Origin: Streptomyces sp. V3I8
Lineage (GTDB): Bacteria; Actinomycetota; Actinomycetes; Streptomycetales; Streptomycetaceae
Direction: 5' to 3'
NCBI RefSeq assembly: GCF_030817535.1
Contig: NZ_JAUSZL010000002.1
Coordinates: 3,286,001 to 3,350,000 of the forward strand
Length of the DNA stretch: 64,000 nucleotides
Shown here: piece by piece, positions 43,096-53,417 of the stretch
Numbering within the stretch: the first letter of the stretch is position 1
Layout of the letters: every line of letters starts with the position of its first letter
Program-made: the position numbers and the translations under genes
The notes under the pieces: model-generated
What the model saw: the letters and a program-made list of their open reading frames with translations, nothing else
What the model was told of the DNA's origin: nothing
Databases searched by the model: none

Positions 43096-46000
43096 TCACT
43101 TCCCGTAGTACGCGTTGTAGATCGAGATCGTCGACTTGTTGCCCTTCTTGTCGGCGATCTTGGCGTGGAACGAGATGCCCTTGCCCTTGGCCGGGTTCGT
43201 CACCGTGATCCTGCCGTTGGTCACGGTGAGCTTCTTCCAGGTCTGGCCGTAGTCGTAGGACACGTACACCGCGAGCGACTTCAGGTTCGCGCCCGCGGCC
43301 GAACCCTGGACGGTCACCGGGACGGAGACCTTCTTGTCCGCCGGAACCCTGCTGTCCAGGCCGACGGCCGCGGCGAAGCGGACCGAGGACGCGGGCAGCT
43401 CGGCCAGGTCGGCCTTCTTGGAGCGGAAGGTCCAGCTGGCGTCGACGCGGGTGGAGGCCGCGGCGACCTTGACGGTGCGCTTGACCGAGGTGGTCAGCTT
43501 GTACGAGGCGTCACCGGCCGGGACCGTGAAGATGCCGCCGGTCAGGGGGTCGCTGTTCGTGCCGACCTTCGTGCCGTTGCGGTACAGGCTCGTGGTGACC
43601 GACGAGTGGAGCGAGGAGCCGGCGTGGGTCTTGCCGTCGGCGAACAGCGGCAGGTATCCGTAGATGCCGTTGCCCTCGCGGTAGACACCGAAATCGGCAC
43701 CGACGCGCGGCCCGAAGACAGCGGTGTTGAAGGTCTTCTCGTAACTCCTGCCCGCCTTGAAGGTCTGCGGGGTGCCCAGCGTGTAGTAGGCCTCCAGGGG
43801 CGGGGCACCGTTCTCGGAACCGGCGCCGTACTGTTCGAACTCCAGCCCCCACTTGATCTCTTCACCCGTGGACAGGTACAGCGTCCGGGAGCCGGGCAGC
43901 TTCTGCGGGAAGGCGGCGCCGGAGGTGAAGTCCCCGGGCAGCTCGCCGACCGGGATGAGCGCACCGGTCTTGCCGGCGGCCGACGCACCGAGATCGTTCT
44001 TCACCGTGGCGAACTCGCCTGCCCGGTAATGCCGGACCTTGTCCCCCTGGAACCGCTTGACCTCGGCCGTGGTCGCCACGTCGTACTCGGCGTCGGCCCC
44101 CTTGGTCCACTGGCCGCTCCAGGTCTGGGAGAGACCGGTGACGTCCGCGCCGACGCCCGCCACGCGCAGATCGGCGAACGACGCGAGGCCCATTCCGAGG
44201 CCGAACCCGGCAGGGCCGTAGAAGTAGGAGACCGTCGCGGACAGCGGCTTCGCCCCGGCGTCCGGCACCGTGATGTCGGCCGACTCGGCGGTACGCGCGT
44301 CCAGGACCACCGAGACGTTCCTGTCGACGTTCAGCTTGGGCTGGAGCAGCCAGTCGAGGCCGCCCTCGAACGTTTCGAGGTCCTTCGCGATCCAGGAGTC
44401 CAGCAGGTACGTCCCCTTGGGCACGCGCAGGGTCACCGTGCCCTCGCCCTCGGGCGCGGAGAAGCCCCGGTCCTTGCCGAGACCGGCGTAACCGATCAGG
44501 TCGGTGAGGTAGCCCGGCGCGGGCCGGCCGTCGCGGCCGAGGTGCTTGAGCGTGACGTCGTACGACTCCACCTCGCGCTGTACCGCCGCCGCCGTGCGTA
44601 CGCTCTGGCCGCCGCCGGTCGCCGTCACGTACGCGGAGTAGGCGCCGTCCAGCGTGCCGCCGAGCCTCGTGTCGGCCGTGAGGTCCGCGGAGGCCGTGCC
44701 GCCCGCCGGGACGGTCAGCGTTCTGGTGCCGAGCGTGAAGAAACCGGCCGGCGCGGGCCGTCCCTTCGGGTCGGTGGCCGTCACCGTGAGGCTGAGCGTG
44801 ACGTCGGCCGTCCCGAGGTTCCGGTACGTGACCTTCCCCGTCTTCGGGGTGTCGTCGGTGTGCGGCCACTGCTGGAGGCCGAAGCTCACCGAGGACGGGA
44901 CGGCGGCCACGGTCTGCTTGACGGCCTTGTCGACCTGGATGCGGCCCGCGCCCTGCTGGAACGGCGTGTACGCGCCGCCCTTGGCGGAGCCGGTCAGCGC
45001 GCCCTTGAGCTCGGCGTACGTCCAGTCGGGGTGCTGCTGCTTCAGGATCGCCGCGGCGCCCGCGACGTGCGGGGTCGCCATCGACGTACCCGAGATGGTG
45101 AGGTAGCCGGCCGGCTTCTCGCCGACCTCCTGGGCCAGCACGCTGCCCGGGGCCGAGGCGGCCGTGATGTCCACGCCGGGCGCGGTCACGTCGGGCTTGA
45201 TCTGCCCGTCGAGGCCGGGGCCGGTGCTGGAGAACGAGGCCAGCTCGTCCTTGTCGTCGACGGCGCCCACGGTGAGCGCGGCCTCCGCGCTGCCCGGGGA
45301 GCCGATCGTCTGCTCGCCGAACTCGCCGCTGTTGCCCGCGGCGATCGCGAAGAGGATGCCCTTCTCCTTCGACAGCCTGTTGACCTGCGCCTCCAGCGGG
45401 TCGATGGCGGGGGTGTCCCCGCCGCCGAGGCTGAGGTTCACGATGTCGGCGCCCTGCTCGGCCGCCCAGTCCATGCCGGCCAGGATGCCGGAGTCGTCGC
45501 CGTAGCCGTCGTCGTCGAGGACCTTGCCGTTGAGCAGTTCGGCGCCGGGCGCGACGCCCTTGTACGCGCCGGCGGACTTCGCGCCGGTACCGGCGGCCGT
45601 GGACGCGACGTGCGTGCCGTGGCCGTACTTGTCGGTCGCGTCGGCGGCGGTGGAGAAGTTCTTCTCGGCGACGACCTGGCCCTTGAGGTCGGGGTGGGTC
45701 GCGTCGACACCGGTGTCCAGGACGGCGATCTTGACGCCCTTGCCGTCGAACCCGGCGGCCCACGCCTTGTCGGCGCCGATCTGCCGGACGGACTTGTCGA
45801 GGCTGGCCCGGCGGATTCCGTCGAGCCACACGTGGGCGATGCCGGAGGCCGTCCGCGCGCCGCCGGCGCGCGTGTCGGTGACGGCGGCCCACAGGTCGGG
45901 CGCGTCGCCCTTGGGCGTCAGGACGGCGTCCGCGTTGAGGGTCCTGAGGGTGCGGCGGACCTTGGTGCCGCCGGCGTCCCGGACGTCCGCCTTCGCCGCC

Positions 46001-46452
46001 GCAGCCGTGCCGCTGTAGCCGACGATCAGCTTGAGGCCCTGCTTCTGGGCCTTGCGGTTGGCGGCCCGGTTCAGCTCGGTGACGTCGAAGAGCCGCTGGT
46101 CCAGCCTGCCGCTGGCGACGAGCCGGGCGGCGTCGGCCGGCACGACGAGGGTGTGCCCGTCGGCCTTGCGGATCTGGACGGGTATCCCTTCGCGGCCCTC
46201 GGCCCGCTCCAGGGCCATGACGCGGCCCTTGGCGTCGACGACCACCCGGTCACCGGTGATCAGGGTGACGCGGTGCCTCGGCGCGGTCTGCGCGGCCGGT
46301 CCACCGGCCGGCCCGGCGGCCAGCCCTCCGGTCCGGTCCGCCGCCGTGCGCTCCGCCTCCGCCGACGCCGGGCCGGTCATGCCCGCCGTCAGGGCCACGG
46401 CTGCCGCCGTGGCGATCGTGGCCGCGCACGCTCTTTTCACTTGTCTGCGCAA
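43096..46452 (-). CDS. Large secreted S8 subtilisin-like protease
   Basis: 1118 residues. Signal peptide (RACAATIATAAAVALTAG ... ASA), I9-type propeptide region (HRVTLITGDRVVVDAKGRV), and an S8 catalytic domain with D246 (KIAVLDTGVDATHPDL), H278 (YGHGTHVA), oxyanion N374 (AAGNSGE) and S457 (SGTSMATPH). After residue 480 come beta-rich domains (FSFGLQQWP-like segment, ATDPKGRPAPAGFFTL, further Ig-like modules) ending VSYDYGQTWKKL ... YNAYYGK. Start TTG 46452 follows GGGGGAG very closely; a GTG twelve bases in is an alternative. An extracellular endopeptidase; no propeptide partner gene nearby. Confidence 0.92.
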   Translation of the reverse strand: MRRQVKRACAATIATAAAVALTAGMTGPASAEAERTAADRTGGLAAGPAGGPAAQTAPRHRVTLITGDRVVVDAKGRVMALERAEGREGIPVQIRKADGHTLVVPADAARLVASGRLDQRLFDVTELNRAANRKAQKQGLKLIVGYSGTAAAAKADVRDAGGTKVRRTLRTLNADAVLTPKGDAPDLWAAVTDTRAGGARTASGIAHVWLDGIRRASLDKSVRQIGADKAWAAGFDGKGVKIAVLDTGVDATHPDLKGQVVAEKNFSTAADATDKYGHGTHVASTAAGTGAKSAGAYKGVAPGAELLNGKVLDDDGYGDDSGILAGMDWAAEQGADIVNLSLGGGDTPAIDPLEAQVNRLSKEKGILFAIAAGNSGEFGEQTIGSPGSAEAALTVGAVDDKDELASFSSTGPGLDGQIKPDVTAPGVDITAASAPGSVLAQEVGEKPAGYLTISGTSMATPHVAGAAAILKQQHPDWTYAELKGALTGSAKGGAYTPFQQGAGRIQVDKAVKQTVAAVPSSVSFGLQQWPHTDDTPKTGKVTYRNLGTADVTLSLTVTATDPKGRPAPAGFFTLGTRTLTVPAGGTASADLTADTRLGGTLDGAYSAYVTATGGGQSVRTAAAVQREVESYDVTLKHLGRDGRPAPGYLTDLIGYAGLGKDRGFSAPEGEGTVTLRVPKGTYLLDSWIAKDLETFEGGLDWLLQPKLNVDRNVSVVLDARTAESADITVPDAGAKPLSATVSYFYGPAGFGLGMGLASFADLRVAGVGADVTGLSQTWSGQWTKGADAEYDVATTAEVKRFQGDKVRHYRAGEFATVKNDLGASAAGKTGALIPVGELPGDFTSGAAFPQKLPGSRTLYLSTGEEIKWGLEFEQYGAGSENGAPPLEAYYTLGTPQTFKAGRSYEKTFNTAVFGPRVGADFGVYREGNGIYGYLPLFADGKTHAGSSLHSSVTTSLYRNGTKVGTNSDPLTGGIFTVPAGDASYKLTTSVKRTVKVAAASTRVDASWTFRSKKADLAELPASSVRFAAAVGLDSRVPADKKVSVPVTVQGSAAGANLKSLAVYVSYDYGQTWKKLTVTNGRITVTNPAKGKGISFHAKIADKKGNKSTISIYNAYYGK

Positions 46453-46610
46453 GTCTCCCCCTGGAGAGCAGGTCCGGGATGAATCCCCGTTCGTCCGGGT
46501 CCATCCGGGTCCGTCCGACCGGGGGTCATCCCGTACGCATGGTCGTGCGCGTCCCCCCGGAACACTCAGTATGCCGGGGGGTGATCAGGTGCTCAATAGG
46601 GCTGCCTGGC

Positions 46611-47294
<684 letters not shown>

Positions 47295-47371
47295 GGTGTG
47301 ACTCCTGGGGTCTGGCTCCGCGGTTCGACTCTGCCGGGCGGTGAGGAGGGTGCGGGCCGGCTGTGGCTGGT

Positions 47372-47457
47372 CGCGCAGTTCCCCGCGCCCCTTCAGGGGC
47401 GCGGTGGTCGGCGCCGTGCGGGAAGTGCGGGTTCCCCGCGCCCCTGAAGGGGCGGGG
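47372..47457 (-). repeat. Dispersed intergenic repeats, copies 3 and partial 4
   Basis: CGCGCAGTTCCCCGCGCCCC at 47372-47391 (inverted orientation) followed by TTCAGGGGCGCGG, and GTTCCCCGCGCCCCTGAAGG at 47431-47450. Each can fold as a hairpin. They separate the ATPase and permease genes of one exporter, so may modulate read-through. Confidence 0.65.
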
Positions 47458-47476
47458 GGGGTGCGGGGTGTTTCGG

Positions 47477-48959
47477 CTACTCGACCCGGCGCAACGCGTC
47501 CGCCGGGCGGAGGCGGGAGGCCCGCCAGCCGCCGAAGGCGCCCGCGATGAGGCCGCCGGCCACCGCGAGGCCCACCGCCGTGACGATCGTGCCGAGGGCG
47601 ACCGGCGCGGTGAGTGCCACGTCGAGGGCCTTGGACGCCGTCTGGCGGGCCGGGCCGCCCATACCGCCGCCGCCGGGACCTCCGCCGCCTCCCGGGCCGC
47701 CCGTGCCCCCGCCCGCGGAGCCGAGTTCGGCCTGGAGCGTCGGGCTGATCGCGGTGACGGCGTACGCGCCGCCGAGGCCGAGGGCGATACCGAGGACGCC
47801 GCCCACGAGGCCGTTGACGACGGCCTCCCCGACGACCTGCCGGGTGACGCGGCCGGACTTCCAGCCGAGCGCCTTGAGCGTGCCGAACTCCCGCACCCGG
47901 CGGGAGACGGCCGAAGAGGTGAGCAGACCCGCGACCAGGAACGCGGCCACGAGCACCGCGATCGACAGCCACTTGCCCACGTTCGAGGCGAGGTCGGAAG
48001 CGGTGGACAGGGAACCGGACACCGTGTCCGCGAGGTCGGCGGAGGTCGTCACCGTCGTACCGTCGATGTTCTTCTGGATGGTCGACTTGACGGCGTCGAT
48101 CTGCTGCGAGTCGGACGCCTTGACGTAGATCGTGGTGACCTTGTTCTTGGAGTCGCTGAGCGTCTGCGCCTGCTTGAGCGGGAGGTAGAGGTCGGCCGCC
48201 GCGTCGCCGCTGTCGGGCGTCGCAATGCCGATGACCTTGTACTTGACGCCCTTGACGGTGACGGTGTCACCGACGGTGTATTTCTTCTCCTTGGCGTACG
48301 ACTTGTCGGCGACGACGACCTTCGCGTCGGTCTCGGAGGTCTTGAAGGCACGGCCGCTGGTGATCTTCGAGGAGGTCAGCGGGCCCAGGCCGGGCTTGGT
48401 GACGTCCGTGCCGTAGACCGAGTAGTTGTTGACGTCGAAGTCGGCGCCGCCGCCCTCGACCCGGCCCTGCGGGGCCTGCTGTCTCGGCACCGGGGCCGCC
48501 CTGGTTGCCGCCCCCGCCGCCCTGCTGCTGGTCCTGCTGGAACTCGCCGCGCCGGAACTGGCCGCTGACCTTGATGACCTGGAGGCTGAGCCCGCCGACG
48601 GCGTCCGAGACGCCCTGCTGCGTGCCGACCTTCGAGACCGTGCTGGACGCCAGGGTCTGGAAGCCCTGCACCATGACCCGGTCGCTGCTCTGTTCCTCGT
48701 CGGAGTCGCTGCCCCGGGCGTCGAACTGGAAGCGCGGGCGCTCACCCGTGCCCGACTGTGCCTGGGCCGCCTTGGTGACCGTCATGTCCGTGCCCAGCCC
48801 GTACAGCGACTGGAGGACCTTGCCCTGCGCCTTCTCCATGCCGGACGACACGGAGCTGACCACGATGACCAGGGCGATGCCCAGGGCGAGTCCGGAGGCG
48901 ACGACGAGCGCCGCCTTTCTGCGGCGGCGCAGTTCGCGCCTGAGATAGGTGAAGAACAT
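47477..48959 (-). pseudogene. FtsX-like ABC permease split by a frameshift (or sequencing error)
   Basis: From ATG 48959 one frame reads MFFTYLRRELRRRRKAALVV, a membrane helix (ASGLALGIALVIVVSSVSSG) and a MacB-like periplasmic part through QGGGGGNQGGPGAE. Thereafter sensible sequence is only in another frame: GGGADFDVNNYSVYGTDVTK ... IGIATPDSGDAAADLYLPL, then three membrane helices of the FtsX domain (WLSIAVLVAAFLVAGLL, VVNGLVGGVLGIALGLGG, TIVTAVGLAVAGGLIAGAFG) to ADALRRVE. The shift lies between about 48440 and 48510, in a Gly-rich GC-only stretch prone to base-call errors. If real, the exporter is dead or needs frameshifting. Its ATPase gene is intact. Confidence 0.8.
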
Positions 48960-49069
48960 GGCCGCAAGGTAGGGACGGCGTGTGATGACGGGATAAGCCC
49001 CGCATAAGAGAAGGATGAGAAGGCTGTGCGGACCCCGGAAGCGGGCTCTCAGCACGCTGTGGGAACGCC

Positions 49070-49104
49070 GGAGGGCGGCCGCTCGGTACGAGCAACCGCC
49101 CTCC
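49070..49104. terminator. Terminator of the L,D-transpeptidase gene
   Basis: Perfect 9-bp arms GGAGGGCGG / CCGCCCTCC, 17-base loop, 19 bp beyond the stop at 49123. Confidence 0.6.
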
Positions 49105-49122
49105 TGCGTACGGGGGTTCGGA

Positions 49123-50379
49123 TCAGACGGCCGAACCGGCCTTCCACGCCGCCCAGTCCAGGTTCCAGCCGTTGAGGCCGTTGTCCGGGGCGATGGTCTC
49201 GTCACCGGTGTTCCGCACGTCGACCACGTCACCGACGATCGAGTGGCTGTAGAACCAGCCGCCCGGGGAGTTCGTGTCGTTGGCACCCTTGGTGTCCGAC
49301 AGGCCCACGCAGCCGTGGCTGGTGTTGACGCTGCCGAAGATGGACTTGGCGCCCCAGTAGTTGCCGTGGATGAACGTGCCGGAGGTCGACAGGCGCATCG
49401 CGTGCGGGACGTCCTTGATGTCGTACTCGCCCTTGCCGTCTTCCTTGGTGAAGCCGACCGTCGAGCCGTCCATCCGGGTCTCCTTGAACTTCTCGGAGAT
49501 CACCATCCGGCCTTCGTACGTCTTGTTCTCCGGAGCGCCCGCGGAGATCGGGATGGTCCTGATGGTCTTGCCGTCCTGCGTGACCTTCATCGTCTTCGTC
49601 TTGGCGTCGACGATCGAGACCTGGTTGCGGCCGATCTTGAAGGTGACCGTCTTCTGCTGCACGCCGTAGACACCGGAGGCACCTTCGACACCGTCGAGGT
49701 TCAGCTTCAGGGTGACGGTGGAGTTGCCCTTCCAGTACTCCTCGGGGCGGAAGTCCAGGCGGTTGGCGCCGAACCAGTGGCCGACGACCTCCTGGCCGCT
49801 GGTGGAGGAGACGGTGATCGCCTTCTGGACGTCCGCCTTGTTCGTGATCGCCTTGTCGAAGTTGATCGAGACCGGCATGCCGACGCCGACGGTGGAGCCG
49901 TCCTCGGGCGTGAAGTTGCCGATGAAGCTGTTGGCCGGGGAGACCGTCGTGAACGACGCGTTCTCGTGGGCGGCGCGGCCGTCCGAGTCCTTGGCCGTCG
50001 CGGCGATCTTGTAGGCGGTGGCACGCTCCAGCTGGCCGCTGGGCTTCCAGCTCTTCTTGTCCGCGGATATCTCGCCCGCGACGGCGGCACCGGCCGCCGT
50101 CTTCATGGTCACTTCACTCAGCGTGCCCTTGGTCACGGTGACCGCGGCGGCGCTGTTGATGGAGGCGTTGTCGGAGCCGTCCTTGGGCGTGATCTTGATC
50201 TGGGCCTCGGAGGTCTCCTTGGCCGCCGCCTCGTCGACCTTGGACTGCGAGGAGCCGTCACCTTCGCTTTCGCCCTTGGGGTTCTCGTCGCTCCCTCCGC
50301 TGCACGCAGAGAGCACCAGCACCCCGCCGAGCAGTGCGGACGCGACCGTCAGGCCCCTGCGCCGCTTACTGTCCGTCAT
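49123..50379 (-). CDS. L,D-transpeptidase lipoprotein (LdtMt2-like)
   Basis: 418 residues from ATG 50379 (GGAGAAG upstream). Lipoprotein signal: basic SKRRRG, hydrophobic LTVASALLGGVLVLSA, lipobox cysteine C26. A Ser/Glu linker and two Ig-like domains (LSEVTMKTAAGAAVAGEISA; NSFIGNFTPEDGSTVGVGMP) precede a YkuD domain with HGNYWGAKSIFG and catalytic NTSHGCVGLSD (C357). The C-terminal extension (GWFYSHSIVGDVVDVRNTGD) is typical of the actinobacterial class. It forms 3-3 peptidoglycan crosslinks outside the membrane and is the carbapenem-sensitive type. Confidence 0.94.
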   Translation of the reverse strand: MTDSKRRRGLTVASALLGGVLVLSACSGGSDENPKGESEGDGSSQSKVDEAAAKETSEAQIKITPKDGSDNASINSAAAVTVTKGTLSEVTMKTAAGAAVAGEISADKKSWKPSGQLERATAYKIAATAKDSDGRAAHENASFTTVSPANSFIGNFTPEDGSTVGVGMPVSINFDKAITNKADVQKAITVSSTSGQEVVGHWFGANRLDFRPEEYWKGNSTVTLKLNLDGVEGASGVYGVQQKTVTFKIGRNQVSIVDAKTKTMKVTQDGKTIRTIPISAGAPENKTYEGRMVISEKFKETRMDGSTVGFTKEDGKGEYDIKDVPHAMRLSTSGTFIHGNYWGAKSIFGSVNTSHGCVGLSDTKGANDTNSPGGWFYSHSIVGDVVDVRNTGDETIAPDNGLNGWNLDWAAWKAGSAV

Positions 50380-50556
50380 CACACGCTTCTCCATCGTTGC
50401 CGAATCCCCGAAAACACGAGAGTCCCCGTAACACCTTCAAACGCTACGACCGCTTCGTCCCGTTCCACATCCTTCACAGGTGTGGGGCACACCACGTCGC
50501 TCCGCGGGGACACGTCCGGTGCGGGTGTCGGTCACTGCGTCCCGTGAGACGACGGA

Positions 50557-50584
50557 ACCCCGGGTGGCGGTTGCCGCCCGGGGT
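50557..50584. terminator. Hairpin downstream of the 50.6 kb gene
   Basis: ACCCCGGG-T-GGCGG / CCGCC-CGGGGT with a 3-base loop, twenty bases beyond the minus-strand stop at 50604. Confidence 0.6.
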
Positions 50585-50603
50585 CACGATTTTCCCAGCG
50601 GTG

Positions 50604-50945
50604 TCAGCCGGTCGTCACTTCCCCGTCCGAGGCGTCATCATCCTCGTCCAGGTCCCAGTCCGGCGAATCGGGGTCGTAGTCGATCTCCTCGCTGCTCCAC
50701 GAGGCCTGCGCGAGCTCGACCCCGGGCACGTCGCCGATCAGGTCGAACGGGTCGACGAGGTACGCGAGCGCCTCGGCCGTGTCCTCCGTCACCGTACGCT
50801 CGGCGTCGGCCCGCTCCTCGGCCGGGATCTCGGAGTCCCCGGCCATACGCTCCAGTGCGGCCTTGGTGAGGGCGTTCTCGTCGTCGATCTCGATGACCAA
50901 TTCGACGTTCAACCGCACAAAACGTGCTGTCTCAGGTGTGCTCAT
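50604..50945 (-). CDS. Small acidic conserved protein
   Basis: 113 residues from ATG 50945 (an ATG 21 bases upstream is possible). MSTPETARFVRLNVELVIEI leads into a short alpha/beta domain (ENALTKAALERMAGDSEIPA, AEALAYLVDPFDLIGDVPGV) and a strongly acidic tail (DYDPDSPDWDLDEDDDASDG). I recall this as a conserved Streptomyces hypothetical of unknown role. Monocistronic, divergent from the sortase-type surface protein. Confidence 0.75.
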   Translation of the reverse strand: MSTPETARFVRLNVELVIEIDDENALTKAALERMAGDSEIPAEERADAERTVTEDTAEALAYLVDPFDLIGDVPGVELAQASWSSEEIDYDPDSPDWDLDEDDDASDGEVTTG

Positions 50946-51055
50946 ACCCCGGATCGTACGACTCATGGCCGCCGTGACTTTCCCGTGACCCGCACCTTTC
51001 ACTAACATCACCCCACACGGCCAATTCGCCAGCGTCACAAGGGGATCGATATTCC

Positions 51056-51430
51056 GTGTCCGCACGTCGATCGTTGCTGACCGCCACCGCCGCGGGGACC
51101 CTCCTGGGTGCCCTGTGGTTCGTCCCGTCCGCCAAGGCGACGGACGACCTGCCCGCGCAGCACAGAACACGGACGGCGACGACCACGGTGGTCCGCACCG
51201 CGGCACACACGTCGTCCGGCACGTCGGAGGTGTCACAGGCGTCGGCACGGTCCGCCACCGGCACGACCACGACCGAGACCGACAGCACCCCGGCCGGCCG
51301 GCACACCGGACTGGCCGACACGGGAAGCTTCGACACGACCCCGTACGTGGCGGGCGGCACGCTGTTCCTGGGCCTGGGGGCGGGGTTCGTGGTGTTCTCG
51401 ATCCGCCGGGAGCGCATGGCCGGGTACTGA
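51056..51430 (+). CDS. Small secreted protein with LAXTG sortase signal
   Basis: 124 residues, GTG start. Signal peptide (RRSLLTATAAGTLLGALWFV, PSAKA), a Thr/Ser-rich spacer (TRTATTTVVRTAAHTSSGTS), then L86-ADTG-90, a hydrophobic helix (VAGGTLFLGLGAGFVVFSI) and RRER. This is a complete cell-wall sorting signal of the LAXTG type used by Streptomyces class E sortases, as in long chaplins. The mature spacer of only ~55 residues would be displayed on the wall. No sortase gene is in the window. Confidence 0.8.
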   Translation: MSARRSLLTATAAGTLLGALWFVPSAKATDDLPAQHRTRTATTTVVRTAAHTSSGTSEVSQASARSATGTTTTETDSTPAGRHTGLADTGSFDTTPYVAGGTLFLGLGAGFVVFSIRRERMAGY

Positions 51431-51629
51431 AGCACCGAACGCCCTGCCGGCCGCCTCCGAAGGGTGCGGACAGGTTCCTGCGGGAGCTGTTCGTCCGCCC
51501 CGCCCGAGCGCCGAGGACCGCGGCGCAGGACCCGGTGCGGCCGGCGGTGCGGCCGGTGCGGGTCCGCTTCCTCTTCACCGTCACCGTCACCGTCACCGAC
51601 GATCTCTCGATCGAGGCGACGGTGCTCTC

Positions 51630-53261
51630 CTAGGCCGACCTTCGACCGCCGCCGCCCTGTCCGCCCCGCGTCCCGCGGTTGCCGGCGCTGCCGGCACGCG
51701 TTCCCGCACCCGCACCGCCGCGGCCACGCGTGCCCCCGCCGGTACCGCCGGCGGACCGCGTACCGGTCGCGGACCGCGTGCCGCCGGTGGCCGCACCGCG
51801 GCCACCGCCACCGCCACCGCGCCGCGCCCGCGGCTTCCCCTGGGACGGCTGGGCGGCGGCCTGTTCCGGGACCGGGATGACGACCGGGACCCCGGACGGC
51901 TCCCGCGCCCCCGTGATCCGTACCAGCTCGTCGTCGCCGGACCTGATGCGGGCCGTGTGCGGGCTGATCCCCGCGTTGACCATCAGCTGGGTCATCTCCC
52001 GCTTCTGCTCCGGCAGGACCAGCGTGACCACGCTGCCGGACTCCCCCGCGCGGGCGGTACGGCCGCCGCGGTGCAGGTAGTCCTTGTGGTCGGTGGGCGG
52101 GTCGACGTTCACGACGAGGTCGAGGTCGTCGACGTGGATCCCGCGCGCCGCCACGTTGGTCGCGACGAGGGCGGTCACCAGGCCGGTCTTGAACTGGTCG
52201 AGCGTGCGGGTGCGCTGCGGCTGGGAGCGTCCGCCGTGCAGGGCGGAGGCGCGTACGCCGCTGGCGAGCAGCCGCTTGGTGAAGCGGTCCGCCGAGCGCT
52301 TGGTGTCGACGAAGAGGATCACGCGTCCGTCGCGGGCGGCGATCCGCATCGCGACGGCCTTCTTGTCGGTCTCGTCGGCGACGTGCAGCACGTGGTGCTC
52401 CATGGTCGTCACCGTGCCCGCGGAGGGGTCGACGGAGTGCACGACGGGGTCCGTGAGGTACATCCGTACGAGCTTGTCGATGTTCTTGTCCAGGGTCGCC
52501 GAGAACAGCATGCGCTGGCCGCCCGGCTCGACCTGGTTGAGGAGCGCCGTGACCTGGGGCATGAAGCCCATGTCGGCCATCTGGTCGGCCTCGTCGAGGA
52601 CGGTGATCCCGACCTGCGCGAGGGTGCAGTCGCCCCGGTCTATCAGGTCCTTGAGCCGTCCGGGCGTGGCGACGAGCACCTCGGCGCCGCGCCGCAGCAG
52701 GGCGGACTGCTTGCCGATGGAGAGCCCGCCGACGACCGTCGCGAGCCGCAGGTTCACGGCGGTGGCGTACGGCGTGAGCGCGTCGGTGACCTGCTGCGCG
52801 AGTTCACGCGTGGGCACCAGGACCAGCGCGAGCGGCGCCTTGGGCTCGGCGCGCCGGCCGGCCGTGCGGGCGAGCAGCGCGAGGCCGAACGCGAGGGTCT
52901 TGCCCGAGCCGGTGCGGCCCCGGCCGAGGATGTCCCGCCCGGCGAGGGAGTTGGGCAGCGTCGCGCCCTGGATCGGGAAGGGGTCGGTGACGCCCTGGGC
53001 GCTGAGGGTCTTGCCGAGCGCGGCCGGCATGTCCAGCGCGTCGAAGGACTCGACGGAGGGCAGCGCGGGCGTGAGCGTCTGCGGCAGGGTGAACTCGCGC
53101 GGCGGGGCGGCCTGCGCGACGGGCTTCTTGCGTGCGTTCCTGCCGCCGCCGTTGGCGGGGGCCGCCGGGCCCGCGCCGCGTGTGCCACGAGAGCCGCGGG
53201 AACCCCGGGAATTCACCGGTCGCCCGCCGGAGGGTCGTTCAGGACGTTCGGATCGAGTCAT
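51630..53261 (-). CDS. DEAD-box ATP-dependent RNA helicase
   Basis: 543 residues. Core motifs in order: FPIQGATLPNSLAGRDILG (Q/motif region), GRTGSGKTLAFG (I), VPTRELAQQV (Ia), TPGRLKDL (Ib), VLDEADQM (II), FSATLD (III), VILFVDTKRSADRF (IV), ALVATNVAARGIHVDDLDLV (V), HRGGRTARAGESG (VI). N-terminal Arg/Gly-rich (GSRGTRGAGPA) and C-terminal Gly/Arg-rich tails (GGGGGRGAATGGTRS) are RNA-binding low-complexity regions. Adjacent to a cold-shock gene on the same strand, so likely helps RNA unwinding at low temperature or in ribosome assembly. Confidence 0.94.
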   Translation of the reverse strand: MTRSERPERPSGGRPVNSRGSRGSRGTRGAGPAAPANGGGRNARKKPVAQAAPPREFTLPQTLTPALPSVESFDALDMPAALGKTLSAQGVTDPFPIQGATLPNSLAGRDILGRGRTGSGKTLAFGLALLARTAGRRAEPKAPLALVLVPTRELAQQVTDALTPYATAVNLRLATVVGGLSIGKQSALLRRGAEVLVATPGRLKDLIDRGDCTLAQVGITVLDEADQMADMGFMPQVTALLNQVEPGGQRMLFSATLDKNIDKLVRMYLTDPVVHSVDPSAGTVTTMEHHVLHVADETDKKAVAMRIAARDGRVILFVDTKRSADRFTKRLLASGVRASALHGGRSQPQRTRTLDQFKTGLVTALVATNVAARGIHVDDLDLVVNVDPPTDHKDYLHRGGRTARAGESGSVVTLVLPEQKREMTQLMVNAGISPHTARIRSGDDELVRITGAREPSGVPVVIPVPEQAAAQPSQGKPRARRGGGGGGRGAATGGTRSATGTRSAGGTGGGTRGRGGAGAGTRAGSAGNRGTRGGQGGGGRRSA

Positions 53262-53360
53262 GCTGGATCTGGAATTCCTTCCTGGGCCGCACGGTTCCCC
53301 GTGCTTTCACGGTTTCCGTGTTCCCACGGTCCCCCGTGCTCGGGACACACGGACAGCACA

Positions 53361-53396
53361 AGCCGGGGCCCGCACCCGAAGGTGCGAGCCCCGGCT
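53361..53396 (-). terminator. Strong hairpin terminator after the cold-shock gene
   Basis: 16-bp arms AGCCGGGGCCCGCACC / GGTGCGAGCCCCGGCT (one mismatch) capped by a CGAA/TTCG tetraloop, 21 bp downstream of the csp stop. Confidence 0.8.
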
Positions 53397-53417
53397 CGCG
53401 TACTGCGCGTCCCTGAA

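Noticed and set aside
43334..43663. Small plus-strand genes within the subtilase region
   Set aside because: They lack ribosome sites and sit antisense to a well-supported gene.
42325..46482. Plus-strand reading frame of ~1385 codons
   Set aside because: It spans two unrelated minus-strand genes (haemoglobin fusion and subtilase) with clear catalytic motifs; composition is typical of an antisense shadow.
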